Below are positions 8,462 to 17,556 of a stretch of DNA of 27,513 nucleotides, piece after piece. Under the pieces are notes generated by a model. It was not told where the DNA came from and made no database searches. It was given only the letters and a program-made list of their open reading frames with translations. The DNA is from Fodinibius sp050117475 (GTDB taxonomy: Bacteria; Bacteroidota; Rhodothermia; Balneolales; Balneolaceae). Made by a program: the position numbers and the translations under genes. The stretch is taken from positions 1-27,513 of the forward strand of contig JASFMR010000048.1 in assembly GCA_050117475.1 (NCBI GenBank), written 5' to 3'. The first letter of the stretch is position 1. Each line of letters starts with the position of its first letter.

Positions 8462-8560
8462 ATTTATAGACTTTTATAAAAAGAGAATTAGGTAAATGTT
8501 GTCCATTATATTTATCGAAGCGGCATCATGTACGTAAATAATTAGGGATGGTTGCGTACT

Positions 8561-8935
8561 TTACCCTTGCTCCTTAAGCAGCGTTCCTCCCAACAGGTAT
8601 ACCAATGCATGATGGATCATTGAAAGTAATGCCAGTAATATCCCCAGGAGGTGTGCACCGGTTGAGTAAAGAGCAAGAGCCGCCAGACCTGAAATGAGCA
8701 ACTCTTGTATCAAACGCAGCGATTCAGAGAATTTTCCCATCCTGCTGAAATCCACGGCGCCCCAAAAGCCGAAGCCAACCAAAGGGACGGCAATACATAG
8801 TAAAATTTTCGTTGCTTTAGTATCGCCAGTGAGGTATCCCCAATAGCCCAAGGCCAGCACAATGCCTGCCTCCATCAGGCCGCGGAGCCCCAGGTTGATC
8901 CATTGCAGTTTAGACATCCTTGTGTTGCTAGGCAT
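8561..8935 (-). CDS. YrdB-like DUF2568 membrane protein
   Basis: The predicted 124-aa protein has four hydrophobic helices and the features of the DUF2568/YrdB family: an early helix with GYWGY, a GFWG segment near the middle, and a C-terminal helix containing H-x-A-L. The function of this family is unknown. The start at 8935 overlaps the upstream gene by 8 nt, suggesting coupled translation; an internal ATG at 8917 preceded by AAGG is an alternative that would remove the overlap. It is probably cotranscribed with the membrane protein at 8928-9608. Confidence 0.75.
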   Translation of the reverse strand: MPSNTRMSKLQWINLGLRGLMEAGIVLALGYWGYLTGDTKATKILLCIAVPLVGFGFWGAVDFSRMGKFSESLRLIQELLISGLAALALYSTGAHLLGILLALLSMIHHALVYLLGGTLLKEQG

Positions 8936-9608
8936 CGATTGCCGTTTGCGGATTGGGATACTTGGCAGTTCGGTGATGATCTACCCAATAGGCCCAGATC
9001 ACAAAAATCCACTGTAGTTCGCCTACCCATGCAAGGGTTGTGGTATTTGGAGGGGGAGAGCCGAATAAATTGCTAACATGAATAAACACTAAAAATGCAA
9101 TTAATCCCCAAAAACCATAGGAGCCAATGTTATTTTTTGATTCCGTAGACTTGATATAGAGCCATAAGCCTGCCAAAAAGATCAATCCTTCCAGGATGAT
9201 TTCCACCCCCATATGATTCCATAGTCCCAAACCGAGCATTGGAGAATTACCTGGATAGAGAGGAAGGTCAGGGCGGTGAACCAGCAAGTCAAGCACCCAG
9301 TGGCTTACTACGGCGATCCCCAGGACAAGTGCTCCGCGTGATTTGCGTTTGATAAGGAAGTAAGCACCACCTATTAAAACACCCCAAATACATGCCATCA
9401 AAAAACTGTGTGATATCGGGTAATATGTGAAGTTAAGAGGGGTCATCTTTGTAACACCCGGCTGAATTTCGACGTTTTCCCACCCCAGCAATAAAAAGGT
9501 GGGCCAAAGTAAATCCAAAAACTGAGCTCCTAAAAAGAGAGTGCCGAGTGAAATCTTTGGTGCTGCTTTCTTGGCGCCTAAACCAACGCCAAAATGACCT
9601 ATAAACAT
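8928..9608 (-). CDS. Multi-pass membrane protein, DUF457/YdjM-like putative metal-dependent hydrolase
   Basis: The predicted 226-aa protein has six or seven hydrophobic segments. The N-terminus HFGVGLGAKK, an Asp in the next helix (FLDLLWP), PISHSF near residue 65 and SHWVLDLLVH near residue 102 resemble the conserved His/Asp pattern of membrane-bound YdjM/DUF457 proteins, whose hydrolase activity is itself predicted rather than proven. The family call is by pattern only. It overlaps the DUF2568 gene downstream by 8 nt. Nothing shows its substrate. Confidence 0.72.
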   Translation of the reverse strand: MFIGHFGVGLGAKKAAPKISLGTLFLGAQFLDLLWPTFLLLGWENVEIQPGVTKMTPLNFTYYPISHSFLMACIWGVLIGGAYFLIKRKSRGALVLGIAVVSHWVLDLLVHRPDLPLYPGNSPMLGLGLWNHMGVEIILEGLIFLAGLWLYIKSTESKNNIGSYGFWGLIAFLVFIHVSNLFGSPPPNTTTLAWVGELQWIFVIWAYWVDHHRTAKYPNPQTAIDA

Positions 9609-9745
9609 ATGAAAACCGTTGATTAAAAAATATCACATACGATAATGATTTAGCGGTTTAAGCACAAGAAGCTTCTTTAAGCTCACTAAATGAAACCACT
9701 AATAGACAGTTTCCGATTTTATCGCTGTTGGTATCGGCAAGTTGG

Positions 9746-9778
9746 AACAAAAATGGCAGCATTACGAGTGCCGCCATT
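9746..9778 (-). terminator. Intrinsic terminator of the hydrolase gene
   Basis: On the minus strand a 10-bp stem (AATGGCGGCA with TGCTGCCATT, one G-U wobble), a 7-nt loop and a following run of five T lie 15 nt after the hydrolase stop codon. This is a textbook Rho-independent terminator. Confidence 0.85.
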
Positions 9779-9792
9779 GTATGTCCGTATAA

Positions 9793-10827
9793 TCAGAAGT
9801 TGTTGGCATTCACATCTTTAATAAATTTGATCAATCCTTCAAAGTATGTTTGTTGATCATCATACATGTCCATATGGCTTCCATTCGGACAATACAGGTA
9901 TCGGCCGTTGGCCAGGCTGTCACTCATCATCTCCATGAATTCGGGATCCATGGTATCATATTTTGCCCCGATTACCAGAGTAGGGACTCTGATTTTAGAC
10001 AAATCTGCGGTTCGGTCCCAACCTGAGAGGCTTGCTTCATCCGTAATACCGAATTCGCTAGGTCCCTGCATTTGTACATATATCTGCTCATTCAGGTGAT
10101 TGAGTCCGCGGGCTACCGGTTCCGGCCATTTTTCCAGCGGCATGCGCAAAATATGCTTCGTGTAGTAGTGCTGCATCAGCAAGTTCATATATTCGGGGTT
10201 TTGGTAATCCCCGTTTTCCTCAAATTTTTTGATTTTCGCTAAGATATCCGGGTCCATTTGTTTGGCGAGAACTTCATCCGCATACCGATTGTAAGCCGGA
10301 ACGCTTGACATCATGTTGGATATGATTAATCCTTTTAAATGGTCCTGGTATTTTAAAGCATATTCCATTGCCAGTATTCCACCCCATGAATGACCGTATA
10401 GATAAAAGTTGGATTTATCCAATCCAAGGCCTTTTCGTACCTGTTCGACCTCTTCCACAAAACGTTCGGTATTCCACAAACTGCTATCCTCGGGCTGGTC
10501 GCTAAACCATGAACCCAGTTGGTCGTAATAGTAGTATTCGATATGGGCTGCAGGAAGGTAGCTGTTGAAACTTTGATACCATTGATGGTTGCCCCCCGGG
10601 CCGCCATGCAGAATCAGGACTTTCATATCCGGATTATTGCCTATGCGTTTTGTCCAAACCTTGAAAGGGCCCTTTGGAGTTGATATTTCTATCATCTGAG
10701 ACCCCCCGTTCAACTTTTGCACACCTTCATAGTTAAAATAAGTATCATTTTCCTGAGCAGAAGCTTGTTCTCTTGCGGAACAAGACAATAGTAAAAACCC
10801 CAGTATTACATAGATTAATCCCTTCAC
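9793..10827 (-). CDS. Alpha/beta-hydrolase lipoprotein, proline iminopeptidase family (S33)
   Basis: The 344-aa protein starts at GTG 10827, chosen because a perfect GGAGG sits 4 nt upstream and a lipoprotein signal follows at once (hydrophobic core, LLSC, Cys16). The peptidase S33 features are HGGPGG (oxyanion region, 74-79), YDQLGSWFS in place of the usual DQRGxGxS, nucleophile Ser147 in GHSWGG, Asp near 291 (KYD) and His318 (GSH). Family members remove N-terminal proline or other residues from short peptides. The lipobox suggests it is tethered in the periplasm, unlike the usual cytosolic forms. A strong terminator follows, and it appears monocistronic. Confidence 0.9.
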   Translation of the reverse strand: MKGLIYVILGFLLLSCSAREQASAQENDTYFNYEGVQKLNGGSQMIEISTPKGPFKVWTKRIGNNPDMKVLILHGGPGGNHQWYQSFNSYLPAAHIEYYYYDQLGSWFSDQPEDSSLWNTERFVEEVEQVRKGLGLDKSNFYLYGHSWGGILAMEYALKYQDHLKGLIISNMMSSVPAYNRYADEVLAKQMDPDILAKIKKFEENGDYQNPEYMNLLMQHYYTKHILRMPLEKWPEPVARGLNHLNEQIYVQMQGPSEFGITDEASLSGWDRTADLSKIRVPTLVIGAKYDTMDPEFMEMMSDSLANGRYLYCPNGSHMDMYDDQQTYFEGLIKFIKDVNANNF

Positions 10828-10915
10828 ATATCCTCCGTTACTTGTTGAATGGCAATGTATAAACACAATTTAAAAATCTTTTCAGATATTACAACATAGC
10901 GTTGTGGAAATCCCT

Positions 10916-11608
10916 TCAAGATTTTCTATCCCGATGTTCGACGTGAGTATTATTAACCTGAAGTTTGGGACTTTGGTGATCGCGATACATTAACAAATAA
11001 ACAGTTACAATACCTGCTAGCGCCAAGCCAAGGTCTTCATGTATCCCTAGTTTTATAGCTGCCGTTGAACCTATAATCGACCATATGGCCGGAATGGTAA
11101 ATAGCCATACCGGGACTCTTGCCTTAGTCCAGAGTAATAATCCGAATGTAAAGATAGTGGCAGGGCAGGGGGCGACCCCGAACATGGGGGCAAAGGGGTA
11201 AGCGTGTCCCGAGTAATAACCGATAATCGGGTAGATAATCATTGCATATCCAATGAGCGCTATGCCCGTAATCCCATAAACATCATTACGATATTGAAAT
11301 CGGAGTTTACGGGTTGCAAAACCCGCGAACAGGAATAACAATCCCTGGATAATGAATAAGGCCCCAAACACATAGGCGGCTTTGTTAATAGCACTAAAGA
11401 ACATTAAGTGATAAATAATCCCGATCCATAGCCAGAAAAATCCAAGTATCACGCTGATTATTCTACCGGAGGTCGTTAAAGGCCGAAATCCGAGAACAAC
11501 CGCTATTATCCCAAAGAGATAAGCAAAACCCTGTGCCGGCCAAATTGCGTTATTATAGTCTCGGAAAATATCGAGGAATTGTGTAGCGGTAAATGGAAGT
11601 TCCAGCAT
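10916..11608 (-). CDS. DUF6064 family membrane protein
   Basis: The predicted 230-aa protein has about seven transmembrane helices. The N-terminal LPFTATQFLDIFRDYN and AIWPAQ segments match the DUF6064 pattern as I know it; the family has no assigned function. A very strong Shine-Dalgarno (GGAGGGG) lies just before the ATG at 11608. The gene is divergent from the unidentified membrane protein starting at 11721, so the 112-nt gap between them must hold both promoters. Confidence 0.8.
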   Translation of the reverse strand: MLELPFTATQFLDIFRDYNNAIWPAQGFAYLFGIIAVVLGFRPLTTSGRIISVILGFFWLWIGIIYHLMFFSAINKAAYVFGALFIIQGLLFLFAGFATRKLRFQYRNDVYGITGIALIGYAMIIYPIIGYYSGHAYPFAPMFGVAPCPATIFTFGLLLWTKARVPVWLFTIPAIWSIIGSTAAIKLGIHEDLGLALAGIVTVYLLMYRDHQSPKLQVNNTHVEHRDRKS

Positions 11609-11720
11609 GCCCCTCCTGTATTAAATATTGGTTATTCCATAATTACATTTTTCTTGGCTAGGCAGAAGAGGTAATTTACGATAGATATTATCGGAGTAAA
11701 TCCCACGAAGCAGGAGCGTT

Positions 11721-12422
11721 ATGCCCAATACTTTCTCTGCTCATAAGTTACAATATCTTGCTTTTTTAGCCCTGTCGGTTGTTATACTAATATTTCTAGG
11801 GATCCTAAATTACAGAAATCCGGAGCTTTTTACCCCTTATTTTTCGTGGCTAAATCCATTTTTGGCGACAAGTTTGGTGATTTCAATTGGAATGATATCA
11901 TTATGGCCCATCCTCAGGCTGGAATGCTTCTATATTTACCGTGAGAAGGAAGCGAGAGTGTTTTTGTTAATATGCAGCCTGGCAATTGCATTCGGGCTGG
12001 TCATGATTATTGTCGATCTTATTGTCATCTTACCAGCAGATATAAATGTATGGTTTCCGGCATCCCTTCTTTTTTACCCGGTGATGGGGTATGTCGCTGA
12101 GGTGATGTTTCACCTATTGCCACTATCAATGTTACTGTGGCTTTTTACCTCTTACTTTAAGATCAATTATCAAAAAATTATTTGGCCGGTAATCCTTGCC
12201 ACCTCACTCATAGAACCTTTTTACCAGGTAGCACCAGCATTCGGAACCCGAATTTCCATGTGGGTTGATGTCTGTGTAGGGATACACAATTTTTTATTCA
12301 ATGTCGCTGAATTGTCAGTTTTCAAACGGTATGATTTCGTGGCTATGTATTCCTTTCGTTTGACGTATTACCTGGTTTGGCATATAGCCTGGGGTTATGT
12401 TAGGCTGCCACTGCTTTTTTAG
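11721..12422 (+). CDS. Multi-pass membrane protein of unknown function
   Basis: The predicted 233-aa protein has about six hydrophobic helices (near 12-30, 46-64, 80-105, 112-130, 133-145, 155-175) and an aromatic C-terminal helix with HxxWGYVRL. GGAG lies 4 nt before the ATG. EVMFH in the fourth helix is reminiscent of a membrane protease, but no second CPBP motif is present, so I do not assign that family. It converges on the alpha-glucosidase gene, with only 11 nt between stops. Confidence 0.75.
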   Translation: MPNTFSAHKLQYLAFLALSVVILIFLGILNYRNPELFTPYFSWLNPFLATSLVISIGMISLWPILRLECFYIYREKEARVFLLICSLAIAFGLVMIIVDLIVILPADINVWFPASLLFYPVMGYVAEVMFHLLPLSMLLWLFTSYFKINYQKIIWPVILATSLIEPFYQVAPAFGTRISMWVDVCVGIHNFLFNVAELSVFKRYDFVAMYSFRLTYYLVWHIAWGYVRLPLLF

Positions 12423-12433
12423 GATTTTTTGAA

Positions 12434-14173
12434 TTATTCCAAAGAATAAATAACAGCTTGGTAAGGATTCAATGAAACAGCGGATCCGTTCCTGTCCACT
12501 GTTTCATAATTATTGATAATCGCTTTCTTGAGAGAAAGGGGCGAAGGCAGATCGACACGTGCGTCTTTCTCAGAAAAATTTAAAAGGACCAGCATTTTTT
12601 GCTCACCCAGTGTTCGGGTATAAGCGTAAACCTGCTCATTGTCGGGGAATAGCAACTGGTAATCCCCATAAATTAAAACCGGGTTTTCTTTTCTCAGGCC
12701 AATCATCTTCCTAAAATAATTCAAGCAGCTGTTGGGATCTGTTTCCTCCGTTGCCACATTAATTCGCGTAAAGTTGGGATTAACCTGAATCCAGGGAATC
12801 CCCGAAGTAAAGCCGGCATGTTCTGTGCTATCCCACTGGAAGGGGGTACGAGCATTATCACGGGATAGGACATTCAGTGTCTTCATGTACTGTTGGACGT
12901 CCCCATTCTCTTCTTTCACCTTTCGATACCCATTTTTGGCGGCGATGTCGCGATAATCGGTGATATCATCAAAGTCGATATTGGTCATCCCTAATTCGTC
13001 TCCGTTGTAATAGTATGGGGTGCCGCGCATGCTGAAAATGAAAGTCGTCAGCATTTGTGAAGAGTGCCTGCGAAACCGGGGACTGTCATTACCGAATTTG
13101 CTGACCATTCGAGGGACGTCGTGATTGGCAAGAAATATAGAAAGCCATCCTTTGCCGGCCATTGCGCTGTCCCATCGTGTATAGACATTCTTAAAGTCCG
13201 TCAGATCATAACCCTCCAGGCTGTTTCCTATATCCATACCCTCGAAGTGATAAACCATATTCAGTTCATGCCGTCCAGGGGCTACCAGTGAAATAGCATC
13301 TTCAAAAGTGCTGCCGGCGCCTTCGGCAACGGTTGCGACATCGTATTTGCTTAAAACGTTACGGTTCATCTCTTGCAGGTAGTCATGCAGATGTGGTCCC
13401 ATGCCGTAGTATCTTATGATATTATCTTCATATCCCTCGGGAAGCTTGGGAAAAGTGGTATCCTTGGCCACATATTGAAAAGCGTCCATTCGGAAGCCAT
13501 CAATTCCTTTGTCTAACCAGAATTTCATGATATCATATACTTCTTGCCGAACTTCGGGATTCTCCCAGTTGAGGTCTGGCTGGTGTATTGAAAAGTAATG
13601 CAGATAGTAAGCATTGGTTAGGGAATCGTATTTCCATGCGTCGTTGTTTACGTCAAAGAAACTGTAGCGTGGATTGGGTTTGCCGCGTTCAGCATTCCAC
13701 CAGTGATAGTAGTTTCGGTAAGGGTTATCCCGGGAACTGCGAGATTCCCTGAACCATCGATGTTCATCACTGGTGTGGTTGACTACAAGGTCCATCATCA
13801 GTTTAATGCCCCGTTTATGCATTCCTTCCAGCATTTGGTCAAAATCCTCCATGTTTCCGAATTCATTCATAATTTCCCGGTAATTGCTGATGTCGTAGCC
13901 ATTATCATAATTAGGGGAGGCGTAAACGGGATTTAGCCAAACGATATCGACTCCCAGGCTTTTGATGTAATCGAGTTTGGAAATAATCCCCTGTAGATCG
14001 CCGACGCCATCACCGTCGCTGTCCTTGAAACTCCGAGGGTATATTTGATACACCACGGCTTCTTTCCACCACTTTTTGCTGACCCCATGGTTAGCTGAAG
14101 TCGTTTTTTCTTTGTTACAGCCAAAGAGGAATGCCAGCGATACAAAAAGAGAAGTAAAGAGGGCTTTTTTCAT
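12434..14173 (-). CDS. GH13 alpha-glucosidase (oligo-1,6-glucosidase type), lipoprotein
   Basis: The 579-aa protein hydrolyses alpha-glucosides in the GH13 retaining mechanism (family knowledge). After a lipoprotein signal (LFGC, Cys19) it shows a Ca-binding loop DSDGDGVGD, DLVVNHTSDEH (region I), nucleophile Asp230 in GFRMDAF, acid/base Glu284 in VAEGAG and transition-state Asp352 in LANHDVPR, plus a C-terminal beta domain. All three catalytic carboxylates are present, and length fits the family. I chose the ATG at 14173 because the signal peptide (MKKA) begins there; an in-frame ATG at 14197 would add eight hydrophobic residues. A lipid anchor would place it in the periplasm or on the cell surface, so it probably acts on imported or external oligosaccharides. 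No sugar transporter or regulator lies next to it. Confidence 0.93.
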   Translation of the reverse strand: MKKALFTSLFVSLAFLFGCNKEKTTSANHGVSKKWWKEAVVYQIYPRSFKDSDGDGVGDLQGIISKLDYIKSLGVDIVWLNPVYASPNYDNGYDISNYREIMNEFGNMEDFDQMLEGMHKRGIKLMMDLVVNHTSDEHRWFRESRSSRDNPYRNYYHWWNAERGKPNPRYSFFDVNNDAWKYDSLTNAYYLHYFSIHQPDLNWENPEVRQEVYDIMKFWLDKGIDGFRMDAFQYVAKDTTFPKLPEGYEDNIIRYYGMGPHLHDYLQEMNRNVLSKYDVATVAEGAGSTFEDAISLVAPGRHELNMVYHFEGMDIGNSLEGYDLTDFKNVYTRWDSAMAGKGWLSIFLANHDVPRMVSKFGNDSPRFRRHSSQMLTTFIFSMRGTPYYYNGDELGMTNIDFDDITDYRDIAAKNGYRKVKEENGDVQQYMKTLNVLSRDNARTPFQWDSTEHAGFTSGIPWIQVNPNFTRINVATEETDPNSCLNYFRKMIGLRKENPVLIYGDYQLLFPDNEQVYAYTRTLGEQKMLVLLNFSEKDARVDLPSPLSLKKAIINNYETVDRNGSAVSLNPYQAVIYSLE

Positions 14174-14375
14174 AAAAGCGAAGTTTAAGAAAATCATAAA
14201 TTAGTGATCCTTGAAACAGTAGAGCCCTAAGGCGACTCCAATTCCGGGATAAAGAATTTTGCACAGCCTACGCATAGAAATTAATGCAACCTAGATTAAA
14301 TGGGAGGCTCAACCCGTAATTTCTTTAACTGAAGAAAATCGTGCGAGAATAGCAAGTCAGCTTAAAAAGGGCTGT

Positions 14376-15683
14376 TTAGGTAACGGATTCGGCTTGATTC
14401 TTTTTTCGAATCCAATAATAAGCGGGAAGCCCGGAAACTAAAAGTATCAGTCCGTAGGCAGCCACTTCCAGGCCGGTGCCGATGATAGTGAAAAGTGAGA
14501 AAACCAAGGCGCCGGCTGCAATGCCGAGTGATTTCCAGTTATATGTTTTTCCGGCATCAACATCACGTTTTTGCAGGACTAAGTCTGACAAAGCCGAAGC
14601 AGCATAGGGCAATAATGTAGTCAATGTAGAAAGCAAAATGAGCATCTTGAAGGCGCCCACCAATCCTTTGGAATAATTCATGACTACAAGTGCCGATGAT
14701 AACAGGCCGGAAATAATCAGTGAGAATCCCGGGGCGCCACTTGAATTCAGCTTCTCAAACCGCGAAGGGAAAAGCTTGTCCACTGCTATTGCACGGGGTA
14801 TCATACCGGTTACCAAAATGTTTCCGTTCGTGGAACCCCCAATAGAGACAATGGCACCGATTGCCACCAGGCCGGATCCCCAGGATCCGAAAATTCGCAG
14901 TGCTGCATCGGCAAAAGGGGAGGTGGAGGCAGCCAGTTTGGCATTGGGTATCAGGGCCATCACCCCATATGTGGCAATGATATATACCGCTGTGGCTGTT
15001 AGGGTACCTGCTATTAGGGAGCGCGGGATTGTTTTCTCGGGTTCAATAACATCATCAGCAGGAATGGTCACGCCTTCTACACCAACATAGGCCCACATGG
15101 TAAGCATCACCAGACCCGCTATAAGTACCGGGAATGATTCGTTATCCGGGTTTGTAGCCGGAATTTGTGTTACATCGCCCAGCAGCAAGCCTCCGCCGGC
15201 AATAAGAAACAGCGGCAATAACTTGAGCAGGGTGGTTACCAATTGAACAATTCCTGCAGTTTCGACACCGGCCACGTTGATGCCGGTAAGCAGCCAAATA
15301 AGTACCAATGCTGTGATAGCACCCGCTATAGGGGCGGTAGTGATAGTTGGGAAAAAGACTCCAAGGTAGCCAACGAAAGCCACCGCCCCGGCCGAAGTGG
15401 CCGTGCAGAGCGAGATCCAGTACCCCCAGGCAACAAGGAAGCCCGGAAGGTCTCCGAAAGCAGTACGGGTATAGGCATAAGGACCTCCAATTTTTGGAAT
15501 GCGTTTTGCCAGTGAGCCCAGCATGAGGGCGATGAATAAAGTACCGCTTCCCGCAAATACCCAGCCCCACAGACTTAAACTCCCGTATGGCGCCAAGACC
15601 GCCGGCAGCATAAAAATCCCGTTACCAATCATAATTCCAACGACGAGCGCCCACGAGCGCCAAAAACCGAGACTCCTTTTCAT
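14376..15683 (-). CDS. APC superfamily amino-acid transporter (AdiC/PotE-like)
   Basis: The predicted 435-aa protein has about 12 transmembrane helices. The unwound segment of helix 1 reads GNGIFMLP (about 20-27), the family's G-x-G substrate-binding motif, and helix 2 has KRIPKIGGPYAY, typical of APC members such as AdiC, PotE and CadB. Those exchange amino acids for decarboxylation products or take up amino acids; the substrate here is not readable, and no decarboxylase gene lies nearby. GAAGGG precedes the ATG by 5 nt. It stands alone. Confidence 0.92.
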   Translation of the reverse strand: MKRSLGFWRSWALVVGIMIGNGIFMLPAVLAPYGSLSLWGWVFAGSGTLFIALMLGSLAKRIPKIGGPYAYTRTAFGDLPGFLVAWGYWISLCTATSAGAVAFVGYLGVFFPTITTAPIAGAITALVLIWLLTGINVAGVETAGIVQLVTTLLKLLPLFLIAGGGLLLGDVTQIPATNPDNESFPVLIAGLVMLTMWAYVGVEGVTIPADDVIEPEKTIPRSLIAGTLTATAVYIIATYGVMALIPNAKLAASTSPFADAALRIFGSWGSGLVAIGAIVSIGGSTNGNILVTGMIPRAIAVDKLFPSRFEKLNSSGAPGFSLIISGLLSSALVVMNYSKGLVGAFKMLILLSTLTTLLPYAASALSDLVLQKRDVDAGKTYNWKSLGIAAGALVFSLFTIIGTGLEVAAYGLILLVSGLPAYYWIRKKNQAESVT

Positions 15684-15900
15684 CTATTCCCTTCTTTCGG
15701 GTGGAAGTTAATTGTGCCTATTAACAAACAGAATGAATGTAATAATTTAATTTCCAATGATTTTTCAGTTGATTTGAAGAATGGTTTTAGCAAGAATGTT
15801 ATATATCACTAAATTGGTTAAACGTTAATTTACGATAAGTATAATGAAAATTTAAAATGGTTTAAGTAAATCTGCAATCCGGAATCTCCGGCATAGAATA

Positions 15901-15939
15901 AAAAAGGACAAAAATATTAAATACTAAAAATTGTCTTTT
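15901..15939 (-). terminator. Possible AT-rich terminator of the amidotransferase gene
   Basis: Reading the minus strand from the stop codon, AAAAGACAA can pair with TTGTCCTTTT around a long loop with one bulge, followed by a T-rich tract. The stem is weak, so this is tentative. Confidence 0.4.
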
Positions 15940-16676
15940 CAGGCCATATCCAAACGGGAGTTTTTGTTCTTTAGTTTGAGCTTATCCTGCCCGGAAATGT
16001 AATCCAGCACCTTATTCATCATTTGATGAATAGCTTTGTACTGTTCCGGTTCAGCCGCCAGGATTTTTTCTTTTGACTGCACATATGGGGACGAAACCAG
16101 CTCCTCACCATCATTGTCAACCATCTCTTGTATCGCCTCTAGAGTCGTTTCCAAGTGAAATTGCAATCCCATTACCGAATTCCCGATTTGGAAAGCTTGA
16201 TTCTTACAGGCTTCACTGCTAGCAATACGTTTTGCTCCCGGAGGAAGGTCGAATGTTTCCCCGTGCCAGTGAAAGACATCCACCCCCGAAGAAGGAAAGC
16301 TGAATAGCGATTCATTTCGGGTTTCGGTTCCATACACGGGATACCAGCCGATTTCTTTTTCATCATTCGGGTACACTTTGGCACCCAGCGCACCGGCAAT
16401 GAGCTGGGCTCCCAGGCAAATGCCCAGTACCGCTTTTCGGGATTCGACGACATTCCGGATGAACGTTTTCTCTTTGACAAGCCACGGGTACTCATCTTCA
16501 TCATTAACACTCATTGGCCCGCCCATCACGATAAGCAGATCTATGCTTTCTGGGTCCGGAAATTCGGTTGATTGAAAAAGCTTGGTATGAGTCACGGTAT
16601 AACCTGTCGAATTCAGCCAGGTCGCGATATTACCGATTCCCTCGAATGGGACGTGTTGCAGATAGTGTGCGCGCAT
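15939..16676 (-). CDS. Class I glutamine amidotransferase domain protein (GMP-synthase-like)
   Basis: The 245-aa protein contains the catalytic triad of class I glutamine amidotransferases: Cys87 in GICLGAQ, and His174 and Glu176 in LQFHLE. MGGPMSV (51-57) forms the oxyanion strand. It lacks a synthetase domain, so it belongs to the stand-alone group often annotated GMP synthase-like; some relatives hydrolyse gamma-glutamyl compounds. No partner synthetase is seen. It lies 56 nt after the methyltransferase gene on the same strand and may share its transcript. No clear Shine-Dalgarno is present. Confidence 0.9.
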   Translation of the reverse strand: MRAHYLQHVPFEGIGNIATWLNSTGYTVTHTKLFQSTEFPDPESIDLLIVMGGPMSVNDEDEYPWLVKEKTFIRNVVESRKAVLGICLGAQLIAGALGAKVYPNDEKEIGWYPVYGTETRNESLFSFPSSGVDVFHWHGETFDLPPGAKRIASSEACKNQAFQIGNSVMGLQFHLETTLEAIQEMVDNDGEELVSSPYVQSKEKILAAEPEQYKAIHQMMNKVLDYISGQDKLKLKNKNSRLDMA

Positions 16677-16732
16677 AATGTGTTTAAAAATTTAAATTGT
16701 TGTGAAGGTTACTAGTTTCCCCCCAAAAAGCT

Positions 16733-17545
16733 TTATTCCGACTTCCAACCGATGACTTCCACGTGTATATTACCGAAAAATGCATCGGGATGCTCGCCCC
16801 ACTTTCGGATGGCTTTCTTCAGCTGCTCGACCGTAGCCCGGTCAGCCCATCCGTTATTCACAATATCCCGGCCGAAAGGGCCGTTTAGCAATTCCATAGT
16901 AATTTTTGCATGGTTTTGTACCGCTTCTGGGGTACCCTTGGTATCTGCAGATACACTTTTAATCAAATTAATGAAGCCGGCTTTCCGCAGGATAGCGGGC
17001 AGCTGTTTTCCCAATGTAATATCACTTCCCCGGTTTCGATGCCAGGCAATCATCAGTTTATCCAGCTGCTTGATGGAGTCATTACTGTTGCCCCATACCA
17101 CTGATTCTGCTTCTACATCCCGGGCAGCCAGAATGCCCCCGGGTTTGAGCACCCTATACGATTCCACTGCCGCCCGGGCAGCCCCATCTGCAAGATGAGT
17201 GAATACATTATTTTCATAGGCAGCGTCGAACGTGTCGTTTTCAAATGGGAGGGAGAGGGCATCTCCGTTCCGGAAAGTGACATTGGTTACTCCCCGATAT
17301 TCAGCGAGTGTTTTTGCCGTTTTGATGTGTTCCTCATCATGATCGATACCGGTGACGTGACCTGGAGCTACAGCTTGCGCAAGCCCTAGTGTAATGGTTC
17401 CGGGTCCACAGCCAATATCCAGCAGATTCATCCGGGGACGTAGATACGGCATCACGAATGCAGCCTGTTTATCGGCGGTTCTATCAACATAATTGCGATT
17501 TAGACCCGGTGTTACACCATGCGCTCGTTTATCGTGTAAGGTCAT
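16733..17545 (-). CDS. Class I SAM-dependent methyltransferase
   Basis: The 270-aa protein has SAM motif I LLDIGCGPGT (41-50), an acidic residue ending beta 2 (TGIDHD), motif with GDALSLPFEN (post-II) and a later RVLKPGG motif. This pattern is the UbiE/COQ5-like class. The substrate is unknown; ubiquinone/menaquinone methylation cannot be claimed, as no quinone genes are adjacent. It starts 11 nt after the DUF4097 lipoprotein gene and is probably cotranscribed with it. Confidence 0.92.
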   Translation of the reverse strand: MTLHDKRAHGVTPGLNRNYVDRTADKQAAFVMPYLRPRMNLLDIGCGPGTITLGLAQAVAPGHVTGIDHDEEHIKTAKTLAEYRGVTNVTFRNGDALSLPFENDTFDAAYENNVFTHLADGAARAAVESYRVLKPGGILAARDVEAESVVWGNSNDSIKQLDKLMIAWHRNRGSDITLGKQLPAILRKAGFINLIKSVSADTKGTPEAVQNHAKITMELLNGPFGRDIVNNGWADRATVEQLKKAIRKWGEHPDAFFGNIHVEVIGWKSE

Positions 17546-17556
17546 TTCGGATTCTA

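Noticed and set aside
9666..9677. 12-bp perfect palindrome AAGAAGCTTCTT
   Set aside because: A single short palindrome (contains a HindIII-like site) with no repeat partner or promoter context.
12434..12449. Hairpin TTATTC/GAATAA after the convergent genes
   Set aside because: It lies in the last codons of the alpha-glucosidase gene and lacks a T-run, so a terminator call is not supported.
14680..15090. Plus-strand open frame within the amino-acid transporter gene
   Set aside because: Antisense to a clear 12-helix transporter; composition reflects the opposite strand.
15879..15891. CCGGA/TCCGG hairpin between the amidotransferase and transporter genes
   Set aside because: Five-bp stem without a following T-run on either strand; too weak to call a terminator.
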